The notes beneath the pieces were generated by a model. It saw only the letters and a list, made by a program, of their open reading frames with translations. It ran no database searches and was not told the DNA's origin. Both the position numbers and the translations under genes were made by a program. A DNA stretch of 64,000 nt from Duganella sp. Root1480D1 (GTDB taxonomy: Bacteria > Pseudomonadota > Gammaproteobacteria > Burkholderiales > Burkholderiaceae_D): positions 122,598 through 186,597 of the forward strand of contig NZ_LMFZ01000045.1 in NCBI RefSeq assembly GCF_001427305.1. The letters run 5' to 3'. Shown here piece after piece: positions 1-8,820 of the stretch. Every line of letters starts with the position of its first letter. Position 1 is the first letter of the stretch.

Positions 1-1
1 C

Positions 2-724
2 GAGCTACCGCTTTCGGTCAGCTTCGTGAAGCAGGAAGAGCCCCTGATTCGCTCCGCGCAAACCAGCCACCACTGGGCCAAAGCGGATGAAGACGCTTTC
101 GACGAACTGATCGCTAAACTCGGCCCGCTGATGAAATTCCGCGAGCAACCCACCGGCCAGGAGCAAACCCACCTCGATCTGGCCGATGAACTGCACAAGA
201 AGGAATGGGTGGAGTTCGGCCCGCAATACGAAGCCGTCAGCATCTCCCGCTACCGCGAGATGGTGGAAAGCCTGATAGCCGAACTCACCGAGCACAACCC
301 AGTCCTGCAGAAGATCAAAAGCGGCCAAGCGGTAAGCAGCGAAGAGGCCAACGAACTGGCCGAGCTACTGCACGAAGAACACCCGCACATCACTGAAGGC
401 CTGCTGCGTCAGGTCTACAAAAACCGCAAGGCACGCTTCATCCAGTTCATCCGTCACATCTTGGGTATTGAAGTGCTCAGGAGCTTTCCCGATGAGGTCG
501 GCGCCGCCTTCGATCAGTTCATCCGCGCCCACACGGCACTCAGCAGTCGGCAGATGGAATTCCTCAACCTATTGAAGGGCTTCATTATCGAGCGCGAAAA
601 GGTCGAGAAGAAAGACCTGATCAACGCCCCCTTCACGGTCATCCACCCGCAAGGCATCCGTGGCGTCTTCAGCCCGGCCGAAATCAACGAAATCCTGCAG
701 CTGACCGAACGGTTGGCTGCCTAA
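2..724 (+). CDS. hsdR: Type I restriction endonuclease subunit R, C-terminal part (cut by window edge)
   Basis: The open frame runs in from the left edge, so only the last 240 residues are visible. HsdR is the ATP-dependent translocase and nuclease subunit of a type I restriction-modification complex. The motor and nuclease domains would lie upstream and are not seen. What remains is helical and charged and ends with a segment (about residues 110-235) resembling the C-terminal domain of EcoEI-type R subunits, which docks the subunit to the methylase. It stops 15 bases before hsdM on the same strand, so the order is R-M-S. The identification rests on the tail plus the unambiguous hsdM and hsdS that follow. 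Confidence 0.85.
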   Translation, partial: ELPLSVSFVKQEEPLIRSAQTSHHWAKADEDAFDELIAKLGPLMKFREQPTGQEQTHLDLADELHKKEWVEFGPQYEAVSISRYREMVESLIAELTEHNPVLQKIKSGQAVSSEEANELAELLHEEHPHITEGLLRQVYKNRKARFIQFIRHILGIEVLRSFPDEVGAAFDQFIRAHTALSSRQMEFLNLLKGFIIEREKVEKKDLINAPFTVIHPQGIRGVFSPAEINEILQLTERLAA

Positions 725-739
725 AAATCAAGGCATTCC

Positions 740-2404
740 ATGCTACAGAACAACCCCGAACTTAAAAGCAAGATCGATCAACTCTGGAACAAATTCTGGA
801 GCGGCGGCATCAGCAACCCGCTCACCGCCATCGAGCAGATCACCTATCTGCTGTTCATGAAGCGGCTTGATGAGCTTGATCAGAAGCGCCAAGCCGACGC
901 TGAATGGACGGGTGACAACTACACCTCCAAATTCGAAGGCAGCTGGATTCCTCCCGAATACCGCAGCCAGCCGGAACCCGAAAAATTCGCCATCGACAAG
1001 CGCGGCCTGCGCTGGAGCGAATTCAAGCGCATGCAGGCCCAAGAGATGCTGCAACACGTGCAGGGCAAGGTGTTTCCCTTCCTTAAAGACCTGAACGGTT
1101 CGGAGAGCAACTTCACCCACCACATGCGCAATGCCGTGTTCATCATCCCCAAGCCGGCCCTGCTGGTGGAGGCGGTGAAGACCATCGACGACATCTTCGA
1201 GGTGATGGAGCGCGATTCCCGAGAAAAGGGCCAGGCCTTTCAGGATATTCAAGGCGATGTCTATGAAATGCTGCTGTCAGAGATCGCCACCGCCGGCAAG
1301 AACGGCCAGTTCCGCACCCCCCGCCACATCATCAAGCTGATGGCCGATTTGGTGCAGCCGCAACTGGGCCACAAGATTGCCGACCCGGCCTGTGGCTCCG
1401 GCGGCTTTTTGCTCGGCGCCTATCAGTACATCGTCACGCAACTGGCTATCAAGGCGGAGAGCAAAAACCTCACACCCGATGAGGACGGCTTCGTGCGCAC
1501 CTCGGTCGCCGCTGCGCTCACCGAAAAAGCGCAAGCCATTCTGGCCAGCTCGCTCTGGGGTTACGACATCGACCAGACCATGGTGCGACTGGGCCTGATG
1601 AACCTGATGATGCACGGTATCGACGAACCGCACATCGACTACAAGGACACCCTCAGCAAGAGCTACACCGAGGAAGCCGGATACGACATCGTCATGGCCA
1701 ACCCACCTTTCACCGGCAGCATCGACAAGGGCGACATCAACGAGCACCTACAACTGGCCACCACCAAGACCGAGCTGCTGTTTGTCGAAAACATCTACCG
1801 CCTGCTGAAGAAGGGCGGCACCGCCTGCGTGATCGTGCCGCAGGGCGTGCTGTTCGGCTCCGGCGGCGCGTTTAGGACGCTGCGCCAGTTGCTGGTGGAG
1901 CGTTGCGATCTCAAGGCTGTAATCACCCTGCCCAGCGGCGTATTCAAACCCTATGCCGGTGTCAGCACCGCAATCCTGCTGTTCACCAAGGTTTGGGGGC
2001 CGAAAGACAAGGTGACAAAACCTGCCACCGAACACGTCTGGTTTTATGAAATGGCCGCTGACGGCTATTCACTGGACGACAAGCGCAGCAAGCAGGAAGG
2101 CTTTGGCGACCTGCAAGATATCATCGCCAGGTACCACGCTCGCGATGCGGCGACTAGCACCGACCGCACGGCCAAATTTTTCATGGTGCCGCGCGCCGAG
2201 ATTGCGGATGAGAAAAACAACTTCGACCTTTCACTCTCCCGCTACAAGGAAGATGTATTCGAAGAAGTGCACTACGACGCGCCGGGCGTGATTCTGGATC
2301 GGCTGATTCAGGCTGAAGTCGGCGATGTGGATGAAGCGGAACTGGCCAAAGTGCAAAGCGGCATTGTACGTGAGTTGCTGGAATTAAAGGTGATGGTGGG
2401 ATGA
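740..2404 (+). CDS. hsdM: Type I restriction-modification DNA methyltransferase subunit M
   Basis: This 554-residue N6-adenine methyltransferase is the modification subunit of the type I complex; it methylates host DNA at the site chosen by HsdS and is also needed for restriction. An N-terminal helical HsdM_N region (about 1-135) precedes the catalytic domain. S-adenosylmethionine motif I, DPACGSGG, starts at D215, and catalytic motif IV, NPPF, is at residues 321-324. Both are intact, so the enzyme should be active. Length is normal for the family. The stop overlaps the hsdS start by four bases (ATGA), which implies translational coupling. Confidence 0.96.
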   Translation: MLQNNPELKSKIDQLWNKFWSGGISNPLTAIEQITYLLFMKRLDELDQKRQADAEWTGDNYTSKFEGSWIPPEYRSQPEPEKFAIDKRGLRWSEFKRMQAQEMLQHVQGKVFPFLKDLNGSESNFTHHMRNAVFIIPKPALLVEAVKTIDDIFEVMERDSREKGQAFQDIQGDVYEMLLSEIATAGKNGQFRTPRHIIKLMADLVQPQLGHKIADPACGSGGFLLGAYQYIVTQLAIKAESKNLTPDEDGFVRTSVAAALTEKAQAILASSLWGYDIDQTMVRLGLMNLMMHGIDEPHIDYKDTLSKSYTEEAGYDIVMANPPFTGSIDKGDINEHLQLATTKTELLFVENIYRLLKKGGTACVIVPQGVLFGSGGAFRTLRQLLVERCDLKAVITLPSGVFKPYAGVSTAILLFTKVWGPKDKVTKPATEHVWFYEMAADGYSLDDKRSKQEGFGDLQDIIARYHARDAATSTDRTAKFFMVPRAEIADEKNNFDLSLSRYKEDVFEEVHYDAPGVILDRLIQAEVGDVDEAELAKVQSGIVRELLELKVMVG

Positions 2405-3996
2405 GCGCATTCAAACCTCTTCGGGAGCTCGTTAGCTTCAAGGGCGGCGGCACCCCGTCGAAACAAGTTCCAGCGTATTGGAATGGCGACATTCCCTGGG
2501 CAAGCGTCAAGGACTTCGCCTCTACGTCCTTGTCTGAAACTCAAGACTTCATCACTCAGGAAGGATTGACGAACAGCTCTGCGAATCTGATTCCCAAAGG
2601 GCATGTCATTATCCCCACGAGAATGTCGTTAGGGAAAGCGGCGATTAACACCGTAGATTTGGCAATAAACCAAGACCTGCGGGCGCTTGTTCCAAAAGTT
2701 GCTTTGGATACGAAATTTCTGCTGCACGCAGTTTTGTCATTGAAAGAAGAGATCGTCAAAAAGGGATCCGGTGCGACGGTCAAGGGCATTACTCAAGAAG
2801 AACTGTACAAACTCGAAATCGCCGTTCCCGAGGAATTGGACGATCAAATCCGCATTGGACATCTGCTCGGCAAAGTGGAAGGGCTGATCGTCCAGCGCAA
2901 ACAACACCTGCAACAACTGGACGACCTGTTCAAGAGCGTGTTTCTGGAAATGTTTGGAGACCCGGTGCGGAATGAGAAGGGCTGGAGCAAACCCGAGCTA
3001 AAAGCCTTTGGCAAGATTTCGACTGGCAATACACCACCCAGAAATGAAGCTGAAAATTACGATGGCGATTTCATCGAGTGGATAAAGACGGACAACATCG
3101 CAGGTAATGCTGTTTTCGTCACGCCTGCCGCTGAGCATCTGTCTGAGGTTGGGGCGAGAAAGGCGAGAACAATAACGGCTGGGGCTTTGCTCGTGGCCTG
3201 TATCGCCGGTAGCATCGAATCGATTGGGCGTGCAGCACTGACAAACAGGACGGTGTCCTTCAATCAGCAGATCAATGCCATTCAGCCCGGAGACGATGTC
3301 AGTCCCTTGTATTTGTATGGCCTGTTTAAGTTGTCTCGGGCCTACATACAGAGCCATGCAACGAAGGGAATGAAGAAGATTCTAACGAAAGGTGATTTCG
3401 AGAAGATCGCGATGATCAAGCCACCCTTTGTGCTCCAGAATCAATTTGCTGTGATCGCAGGCAAAATTGAAGTCATTAAAGCCCGCTATCAGCAAAGTCT
3501 CACTGTTCTAGAGGCCCTTTACGGCGCACTAAGCCAGCGGGCTTTCAAGGGGGAGCTGGATTTGACGCGGATACCCTTGCCGGGCATACAATCAGAGGAA
3601 GAGAAAACCGTGGCAGCAGAACCTTCGCAAGCGCCTGCCGAACAGGAATTGACCATCCATTTGCCGGACACCGACAACCTGCTCGCGGCACTGGAGAGCG
3701 CTGAGGCGCGCAAGCATCTGCTGGCACAGTGGTTAGAGGCCTATCGCGGCCAACTGGGCAGCGCGCCATTTTTTCTACAGCGCTTCATGGCGGCAGCGCA
3801 AACGCGGCTTGCGGAACTGCATCCGGTCAATGATTTCGAACTGGGCGCAAGTGACTACGAACATATAAAGGGTTGGATGTTCGAGGCGCTGACCGCTGGC
3901 CGTCTTGTCCAGTCAAGAAATGTCACTGACTACGACGAGAAGAGTGGCGAGCCCATCTTCGGAAACTCGATTGAGCTAAAGGCCTGTCAGACATGA
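2401..3996 (+). CDS. hsdS: Type I restriction-modification specificity subunit S with C-terminal extension
   Basis: This 531-residue DNA-recognition subunit sets the target of both methylation and cleavage. Two target-recognition domains are visible (about 1-165 and 195-385). Each ends in a long helical spacer of the type QLDDLFKSVFLEMFG and LYGALSQRAFKGEL. Usual HsdS proteins stop near residue 400-430. Here a further 130 residues follow after an EEEK/Pro-Ala linker at about 400-420: a charged helical region with no motif I recognise. GC content falls in the first recognition domain, which is common because these domains are exchanged between strains. The gene overlaps hsdM and the following ATPase gene by four bases each. 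Confidence 0.93.
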   Translation: MSAFKPLRELVSFKGGGTPSKQVPAYWNGDIPWASVKDFASTSLSETQDFITQEGLTNSSANLIPKGHVIIPTRMSLGKAAINTVDLAINQDLRALVPKVALDTKFLLHAVLSLKEEIVKKGSGATVKGITQEELYKLEIAVPEELDDQIRIGHLLGKVEGLIVQRKQHLQQLDDLFKSVFLEMFGDPVRNEKGWSKPELKAFGKISTGNTPPRNEAENYDGDFIEWIKTDNIAGNAVFVTPAAEHLSEVGARKARTITAGALLVACIAGSIESIGRAALTNRTVSFNQQINAIQPGDDVSPLYLYGLFKLSRAYIQSHATKGMKKILTKGDFEKIAMIKPPFVLQNQFAVIAGKIEVIKARYQQSLTVLEALYGALSQRAFKGELDLTRIPLPGIQSEEEKTVAAEPSQAPAEQELTIHLPDTDNLLAALESAEARKHLLAQWLEAYRGQLGSAPFFLQRFMAAAQTRLAELHPVNDFELGASDYEHIKGWMFEALTAGRLVQSRNVTDYDEKSGEPIFGNSIELKACQT

Positions 3997-5861
3997 AGCT
4001 GCTGCGCCTGAAGATCACTGACCCTGCAGGCTTTCGCAGCCTGCCCTGTGGTTTTGAGCATCACTTCCGCACCGAATGGGGCTTGCAGGAAGAGTTGGCG
4101 CAACCCAACGAATTTGCCCCCTTCGTCTGCGCTGGGCCCAACGGCAGCGGCAAATCCAACCTGCTCGAAGCGCTGGCGGCGATCTTCTACCAGTTGGAAG
4201 TGCTGCGCGTGCGCCGCAGCTTTCTGCCCGAAGCACTGCAAGACGGGGCGCTGGATGTATCGCCCGTCGCCTTTGAGCTGGATTACCTGATCCGCGTTCC
4301 CGCCGAGTACCGCAGCTCCGGCAGCCCGCTGTGGGCGAAAGTCGTCGTGTGGAAGAACGCTGGCGAATCGGTCCGCTTTCAGTGGGAAAACCAGAGCGAT
4401 TTCAGCACCGATGTGTACGAGGTGTTCAAGGGCGGCCATGCCGATACCCTGCTGCCGCAGTACGTGCTGGGCTATTCGTCGGGCGAAAACGAAATCCTCA
4501 GCCTGCCTTTCTTCAAGATGCGTTTCGTGCAATTCGACGAGTACTGGAACGCACTGACCCGGCAGGTGAGCTACCCCGGCCACCCGGAAACGCGGCTGGC
4601 CTATCTGGACAGCGGATTCAGTCAGGCCATCCTGCTGTGCAACCTGCTGTTTCAGGACGAGGCCACACTCCAGCCCTTCCGCGAGGATGTGGGCATTGAG
4701 GCCCTGCGCGAGTTCCGCATCATCCTGCGCCGCCAAATTCCAATCGAAGCAGCACAACTTGAAGTCTTTGACCTCGCTGACGAAGATCAGAAGCGCGAGC
4801 GACGAAACCGAATACAGGCGGAAGCTAGAGAGCGCGGGCTCTCAGAGTCTGAGATCAGCCAATCAATTGATGATTTGGTTCGTCGCGAGATCATCAAAAG
4901 CAATCCCTCGCTCTCGGAAACTGATGAGCCAGGAAACACCCGCTATCGCCTAAATTTGCTGCAGCTGTTGGAGGGAGACGAGAAATCCTCGCTGGTGGTG
5001 AGCGCCCTCAAGCGTTGTGCCACCTTGCATTACGTTGATGACGCCACGGACACGCTGGTGCTCGACTACTGGGTGAATGATGCGACCAGGCAGGCATTCT
5101 GTGAGAACTTCGATGGTTCGGCGCTGGTGCTGTTTCAGGCGTTTCAGGTGCTGTTGACGCTTAACCTGTATGCCGTCAGCGACATACTGAAGTCCGATCT
5201 CTATACCTCCATCAGCCACTACGTGGGCGAGACGGTGCCGACGCTGGCCTCCGACCAGCGCATTATGCGTTTCAAGTTCGTGCGCTTCACCAAGCAGGGC
5301 GTGGCGCAGCCGATGATGCTCAAAGAGTTGTCGGACGGCGAGCATCAGTTGCTGCACAGCCTCGGCCTGTGCCTGCTGTTTCGGGCCACCAATAGCCTGT
5401 TCCTGCTCGACGAACCTGAGACGCACTTCAACCCAGACTGGCGCGCCAAGTTCATCAGTCGTTTGCGCCAATGTCTGCCGGGCCATGGTGAATTCGCACA
5501 AGAAATGCTGGTCACCACTCATACGCCTTTCCTGATCTCCGACAGCAAGCCGGACAAGGTGCTGGTGTTTGCCAAGGACAAATCCAGCGGCGCAGTCAGC
5601 ATCAACCGCCCGGACTACAACACGATGGGCGCGTCAATCAACAAGATCACCATGAACACCTTCGGCAAACGCGAAACCATCGGCGGCCATGCGCAGGCCT
5701 TGCTGGGTGCGTTGCGAGTCCGCTTTGAGCAGGGCAACGAAGACAAGGAAGTCCTGATCACGGAGATTCACCAGCAGCTTGGTGACTCGGTAGAAAAAGT
5801 GCTGCTGATCAAGGCCATCCTGAACGATGATCAGCCAGGCAATGGGGAGGTTCTGGGCTGA
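3993..5861 (+). CDS. Restriction-system-associated AAA family ATPase (PtuA/RloA-like)
   Basis: This is a 622-residue SMC/ABC-like AAA ATPase. The Walker A motif GPNGSGKS is at residues 48-55. A signature-like ELSDGEHQLLHSLG segment lies near 446, and Walker B LFLLDEPE contains D473-E474. A helical insertion with charged heptads sits around 250-300. A family of AAA ATPases is known that lies beside type I hsdS genes and is paired with an HNH nuclease; the pair resembles PtuA-PtuB of the Septu anti-phage system. The start overlaps the hsdS stop (ATGA) and the stop overlaps the HNH start (TGATG), so all are probably made from one mRNA. The role in phage sensing or nuclease control is inferred from family and context. 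Confidence 0.85.
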   Translation: MKLLRLKITDPAGFRSLPCGFEHHFRTEWGLQEELAQPNEFAPFVCAGPNGSGKSNLLEALAAIFYQLEVLRVRRSFLPEALQDGALDVSPVAFELDYLIRVPAEYRSSGSPLWAKVVVWKNAGESVRFQWENQSDFSTDVYEVFKGGHADTLLPQYVLGYSSGENEILSLPFFKMRFVQFDEYWNALTRQVSYPGHPETRLAYLDSGFSQAILLCNLLFQDEATLQPFREDVGIEALREFRIILRRQIPIEAAQLEVFDLADEDQKRERRNRIQAEARERGLSESEISQSIDDLVRREIIKSNPSLSETDEPGNTRYRLNLLQLLEGDEKSSLVVSALKRCATLHYVDDATDTLVLDYWVNDATRQAFCENFDGSALVLFQAFQVLLTLNLYAVSDILKSDLYTSISHYVGETVPTLASDQRIMRFKFVRFTKQGVAQPMMLKELSDGEHQLLHSLGLCLLFRATNSLFLLDEPETHFNPDWRAKFISRLRQCLPGHGEFAQEMLVTTHTPFLISDSKPDKVLVFAKDKSSGAVSINRPDYNTMGASINKITMNTFGKRETIGGHAQALLGALRVRFEQGNEDKEVLITEIHQQLGDSVEKVLLIKAILNDDQPGNGEVLG

Positions 5862-6931
5862 TGCTGTTTCCGTACACCTATGTGCCGCACCAGATGGAAA
5901 GGCTGCAGACCTTCATCGACTTCATCTTCTACGCGGTATGGTGCCAGGCACCACTAAAGCGCCCCTACCGTCTAGAGCTTTTTGCCTCGAATCCTGAGCT
6001 GTTTGAGGTGATGACAGCATTTCACTACGACGACAGCAAAGCGGCTGAGTTTTTCGCAGGACATGTAGAACGTATCTACGCGCTCTTCGCGCCTTTGAGT
6101 CCTTGCCAGGTCGAGCAGCTTCGTCTCTGGTACAGGGCGAACAACGATGTGGAGGGGGTATGTGCCAACGATCACGCCATGTCGCTGCAGCGATATGCTG
6201 ACTTTCCTGCGGAGCTCAAAGATCTGCGTGATCAGTTGGCGTCGTTCTTCAAAGGTCTGTATTCGCATGTGGACATTGCCGCGCTGAAAAAGAAGTGCGG
6301 CGACATCGATGATCACTACCGGACCTTTGTGCAGACCAACAAGGCAGGGAAGTGCCCGTTTTGCGGCATCAACGATTTGCTGGGCGAATATCACAGCAAG
6401 CGCGAAGCTTATGACCACTACCTGCCCAAGGCACTATACCCATTCAATTCCATCAACTTTCGTAATCTTGTCCCAGCCTGTCACCACTGCAACAGTAGCT
6501 ACAAGACCAGCAAGGACCCTGCCTACACGCCCAAAGATCCCGCCAGATCTGTTCATCGCCGTGCGGTTTTCTACCCGTACACAAAAGCGCCGCGTGCCAT
6601 TGAGTTACAAGTCACCTTGCATCAAGTAGATATCGCAAAGCTCACGCCGGCAGAAATCACCTTGCAGTTTGGCCCAGCCACCGTTACCGAGGAGATCGAT
6701 ACGTGGAAGGATGTATATGGCATTGAAGAGCGCTACAAAGCAAAACTATGCGGAGAGAATGACGGAAAGTACTGGATCACTCAAGTGCTTGATGAATGGA
6801 AAGAAGATGGCCGAGACCCTGCCGAGTTCCTAACAACATTGGCACGGCAGGCCCAGAGCCGTCCTTATGCTGAGTGCAACTTTCTCAAGAAATCCTTTCT
6901 CGACGCCTGCAAAAAGATCGGTGCTTTATAG
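5861..6931 (+). CDS. HNH endonuclease partner of the AAA ATPase (PtuB-like)
   Basis: This 356-residue protein has a clear zinc-structured HNH nuclease core in the middle: C165-x2-C168, the catalytic D185-H186 in a DHYLPK context, then C207-x2-C210 followed by N211 (CHHCNSSYK). The roughly 160 residues before it and 120 after it are unfamiliar and may bind the ATPase or DNA. The same arrangement (ATPase gene, then HNH gene) defines Septu-like modules. It starts on the last base of the ATPase stop. It is the last tightly coupled gene of the operon; the next gene begins 61 bases on and has different base composition. Nuclease activity is inferred from intact motifs. Confidence 0.85.
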   Translation: MLFPYTYVPHQMERLQTFIDFIFYAVWCQAPLKRPYRLELFASNPELFEVMTAFHYDDSKAAEFFAGHVERIYALFAPLSPCQVEQLRLWYRANNDVEGVCANDHAMSLQRYADFPAELKDLRDQLASFFKGLYSHVDIAALKKKCGDIDDHYRTFVQTNKAGKCPFCGINDLLGEYHSKREAYDHYLPKALYPFNSINFRNLVPACHHCNSSYKTSKDPAYTPKDPARSVHRRAVFYPYTKAPRAIELQVTLHQVDIAKLTPAEITLQFGPATVTEEIDTWKDVYGIEERYKAKLCGENDGKYWITQVLDEWKEDGRDPAEFLTTLARQAQSRPYAECNFLKKSFLDACKKIGAL

Positions 6932-6992
6932 AGGCTTCGATACATGAACTTACGGCGGCCACTAATGGTAACAATTCACGGATCAAAACCTT

Positions 6993-8528
6993 ATGAATCA
7001 ATTTGAAGCGAAAATCAGGGATCATCTCGCATTGAATTTAGATTTGATCGAGAAAGGTTTGACTATCATTAATAGCGAGTACCATTTAAGAAATTCCTTT
7101 GGTACAAACGGACGTATAGATATTTTGGCGCGTGATTTTTTTGGAAATTATGTAATCATTGAAATAAAACGAAGTGAACAGGCCGCTCGACAGGCGCTGC
7201 ACGAGCTATTTAAGTATGTGTCTATTTTACACAGGCAATTAGGTGTGGCGCAGACCAGCATCCGTGCGATGCTTGTATCTACGGTTTGGGATGAATTAGC
7301 CGTACCGTTTTCTGAATTCTTGGAAATTGCACCATGTCATACCGAAGGGATAAGAATTACAGCCAATACAGAAGGTCAGATTATTTCGGCTGTAAAATTT
7401 ACTCCGATAGCATTAAATGCTGCTTTGAGTATTTCTCAAAGTCAAAATATTCATCTGTATGAACGAGTCGAGCAGCGTGATGAAAATGTTCGCGTTGTTT
7501 CCGATTCGCTACTAAAAGTCGGCATCAATGACCATGTATTATTTTCCGTTGATCATGTGGGGGAGGACGAGAGGGTTATTTATCCACACGGAATTTATGT
7601 GACATTTTCGTCCCCTTTTTTCTTGGTCAGCGAAGAACAGCAGGACGCACTCAAGCAACAGCTAAATTGGGACGATGAGCTGGATCAGCCAGACGAGAAT
7701 TTTCTCATGGCTTATTGCCGGGACTTTTTCAATCATGACACGATGGAAATTGGGTATCCAGATAAGCTTCGTGTGATGACTGATGCATGGGAAGTGAATG
7801 TTATCCTGCGGTCTGGCCGGTTCAAGTCTAATGAGCAGTTGATATCCAATGAACAGGTAATACAGCTGGCAATGCAGACAGAAGGTGGCTCACCACACTA
7901 TCTAAATTGTATAACATCACCAAAATTTGTGGATCGTTGGAATCAATTGAAGAATGATAGCTTGCTAGTTGCCAAGGGTAATTCAGGCTGGGAGCTGGCT
8001 ATCCCAATGATACTAGAAGAAATCGCCGTTCGAGACCCAAATGCCAAAGTAGCAGTTTCCATATACAACATCGCAAATACACATTTTGCATTATGTAAGT
8101 TGTGCATCGGAGATATTCGATATTTCCCTACCGTCGAAATTTTTTCACAGGAATCAAGTGGGGTAATAATCTATTCATCCTTGGTTCGTTGGAACAAGAA
8201 GATAATTAATATTTCTCCGGATGATTTTTTTAGAATAACCTGTACCGACCCAATGTATTGGTTGACCGCACAGCATTTTGGCTCTCAGTTTGAATTCGAT
8301 GATCTTGTTCGGGAGCGTATTGGCCTGGAAACACCTTTCTTCCAGATCGATTGCCCAGATTCCACTGAATCGAACACAAATGAGCTTACATTTACGGAAA
8401 AAATTTCGCGTAAGGCCATACCAGGTGAACTAGGTCTTGGGTTCAAAGGATTCTTTAGCAAAAATAGGGCATTCTTCACGCAATACCGCGAGTTGGTCAG
8501 TAATTTTGCAGGAGCGCTGTTTGAGTAG
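6993..8528 (+). CDS. NucS-like PD-(D/E)XK nuclease-domain protein, AT-rich
   Basis: In this 511-residue protein the first 130 residues resemble the nuclease domain of EndoMS/NucS. D43 lies in GRIDILARD, then E57-x-K59 lies in VIIEIKRS, followed by helices carrying ALHELFKYVSIL. These are the catalytic positions of the PD-(D/E)XK fold. The remaining 380 residues match no family I know. The gene is visibly richer in A and T, with many AAT, ATT and TTT codons, than the GC-rich genes on both sides, which suggests separate acquisition. No strong ribosome-binding site precedes the ATG. Its place directly after a restriction operon suggests an additional anti-phage or DNA-cleaving function. This is inference; no helicase or sensor partner is visible. 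Confidence 0.7.
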   Translation: MNQFEAKIRDHLALNLDLIEKGLTIINSEYHLRNSFGTNGRIDILARDFFGNYVIIEIKRSEQAARQALHELFKYVSILHRQLGVAQTSIRAMLVSTVWDELAVPFSEFLEIAPCHTEGIRITANTEGQIISAVKFTPIALNAALSISQSQNIHLYERVEQRDENVRVVSDSLLKVGINDHVLFSVDHVGEDERVIYPHGIYVTFSSPFFLVSEEQQDALKQQLNWDDELDQPDENFLMAYCRDFFNHDTMEIGYPDKLRVMTDAWEVNVILRSGRFKSNEQLISNEQVIQLAMQTEGGSPHYLNCITSPKFVDRWNQLKNDSLLVAKGNSGWELAIPMILEEIAVRDPNAKVAVSIYNIANTHFALCKLCIGDIRYFPTVEIFSQESSGVIIYSSLVRWNKKIINISPDDFFRITCTDPMYWLTAQHFGSQFEFDDLVRERIGLETPFFQIDCPDSTESNTNELTFTEKISRKAIPGELGLGFKGFFSKNRAFFTQYRELVSNFAGALFE

Positions 8529-8580
8529 TACACATGATGTTTAATTGTACTAGCTTAGGACCTGTGACCAGTCTGTCCTA
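8526..8580. repeat. Two small inverted repeats at the end of the defence island
   Basis: Two six-base inverted repeats follow one another: TAGTAC at 8526-8531 with GTACTA at 8547-8552, and TAGGAC at 8556-8561 with GTCCTA at 8575-8580. They fill the gap between the NucS-like gene and the convergent antitoxin gene. They could act as weak bidirectional transcription stops or mark an old junction. There is no T-run, and chance occurrence is possible. Confidence 0.25.
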
Positions 8581-8583
8581 TCG

Positions 8584-8784
8584 TTACGACTGTTCATTCG
8601 ATCGGTTTTTTTCGCGTTTGGCGGCGATGATGGTGCGCATTCTGGCCATCACGTGATCGTGCGGGATGCTTACCCGTGGGTCGTCGATGGCTTCCTGCAC
8701 CAGGGCATGGAACCAGCGATCATATGCAGCCGCGTCCTCGGTGGTACCGAACTCGGATTCAATCGGGGAGAGGGGCGCGTTCAT
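8584..8784 (-). CDS. Small antitoxin-like protein ('stability determinant' type), orphan
   Basis: This 66-residue acidic-to-basic protein has features I recognise from chromosomal antitoxins annotated as stability determinants: the start MNAPLSPIESEF, an AAAYDRWFHALVQEA helix, then the IPHDHVMARM segment typical of RelB/StbD-like proteins. Such genes normally sit just before a ParE/RelE toxin gene. Here only 55 bases lie downstream before the convergent NucS-like gene, so the toxin is absent. Either it is a remnant whose partner was lost when the defence island inserted, or it acts alone. DNA binding and autoregulation are expected for the family but not seen directly. Confidence 0.6.
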   Translation of the reverse strand: MNAPLSPIESEFGTTEDAAAYDRWFHALVQEAIDDPRVSIPHDHVMARMRTIIAAKREKNRSNEQS

Positions 8785-8820
8785 GCTTCCTAGGTTACAC
8801 TAAGTCGAGCCGATTTGATT

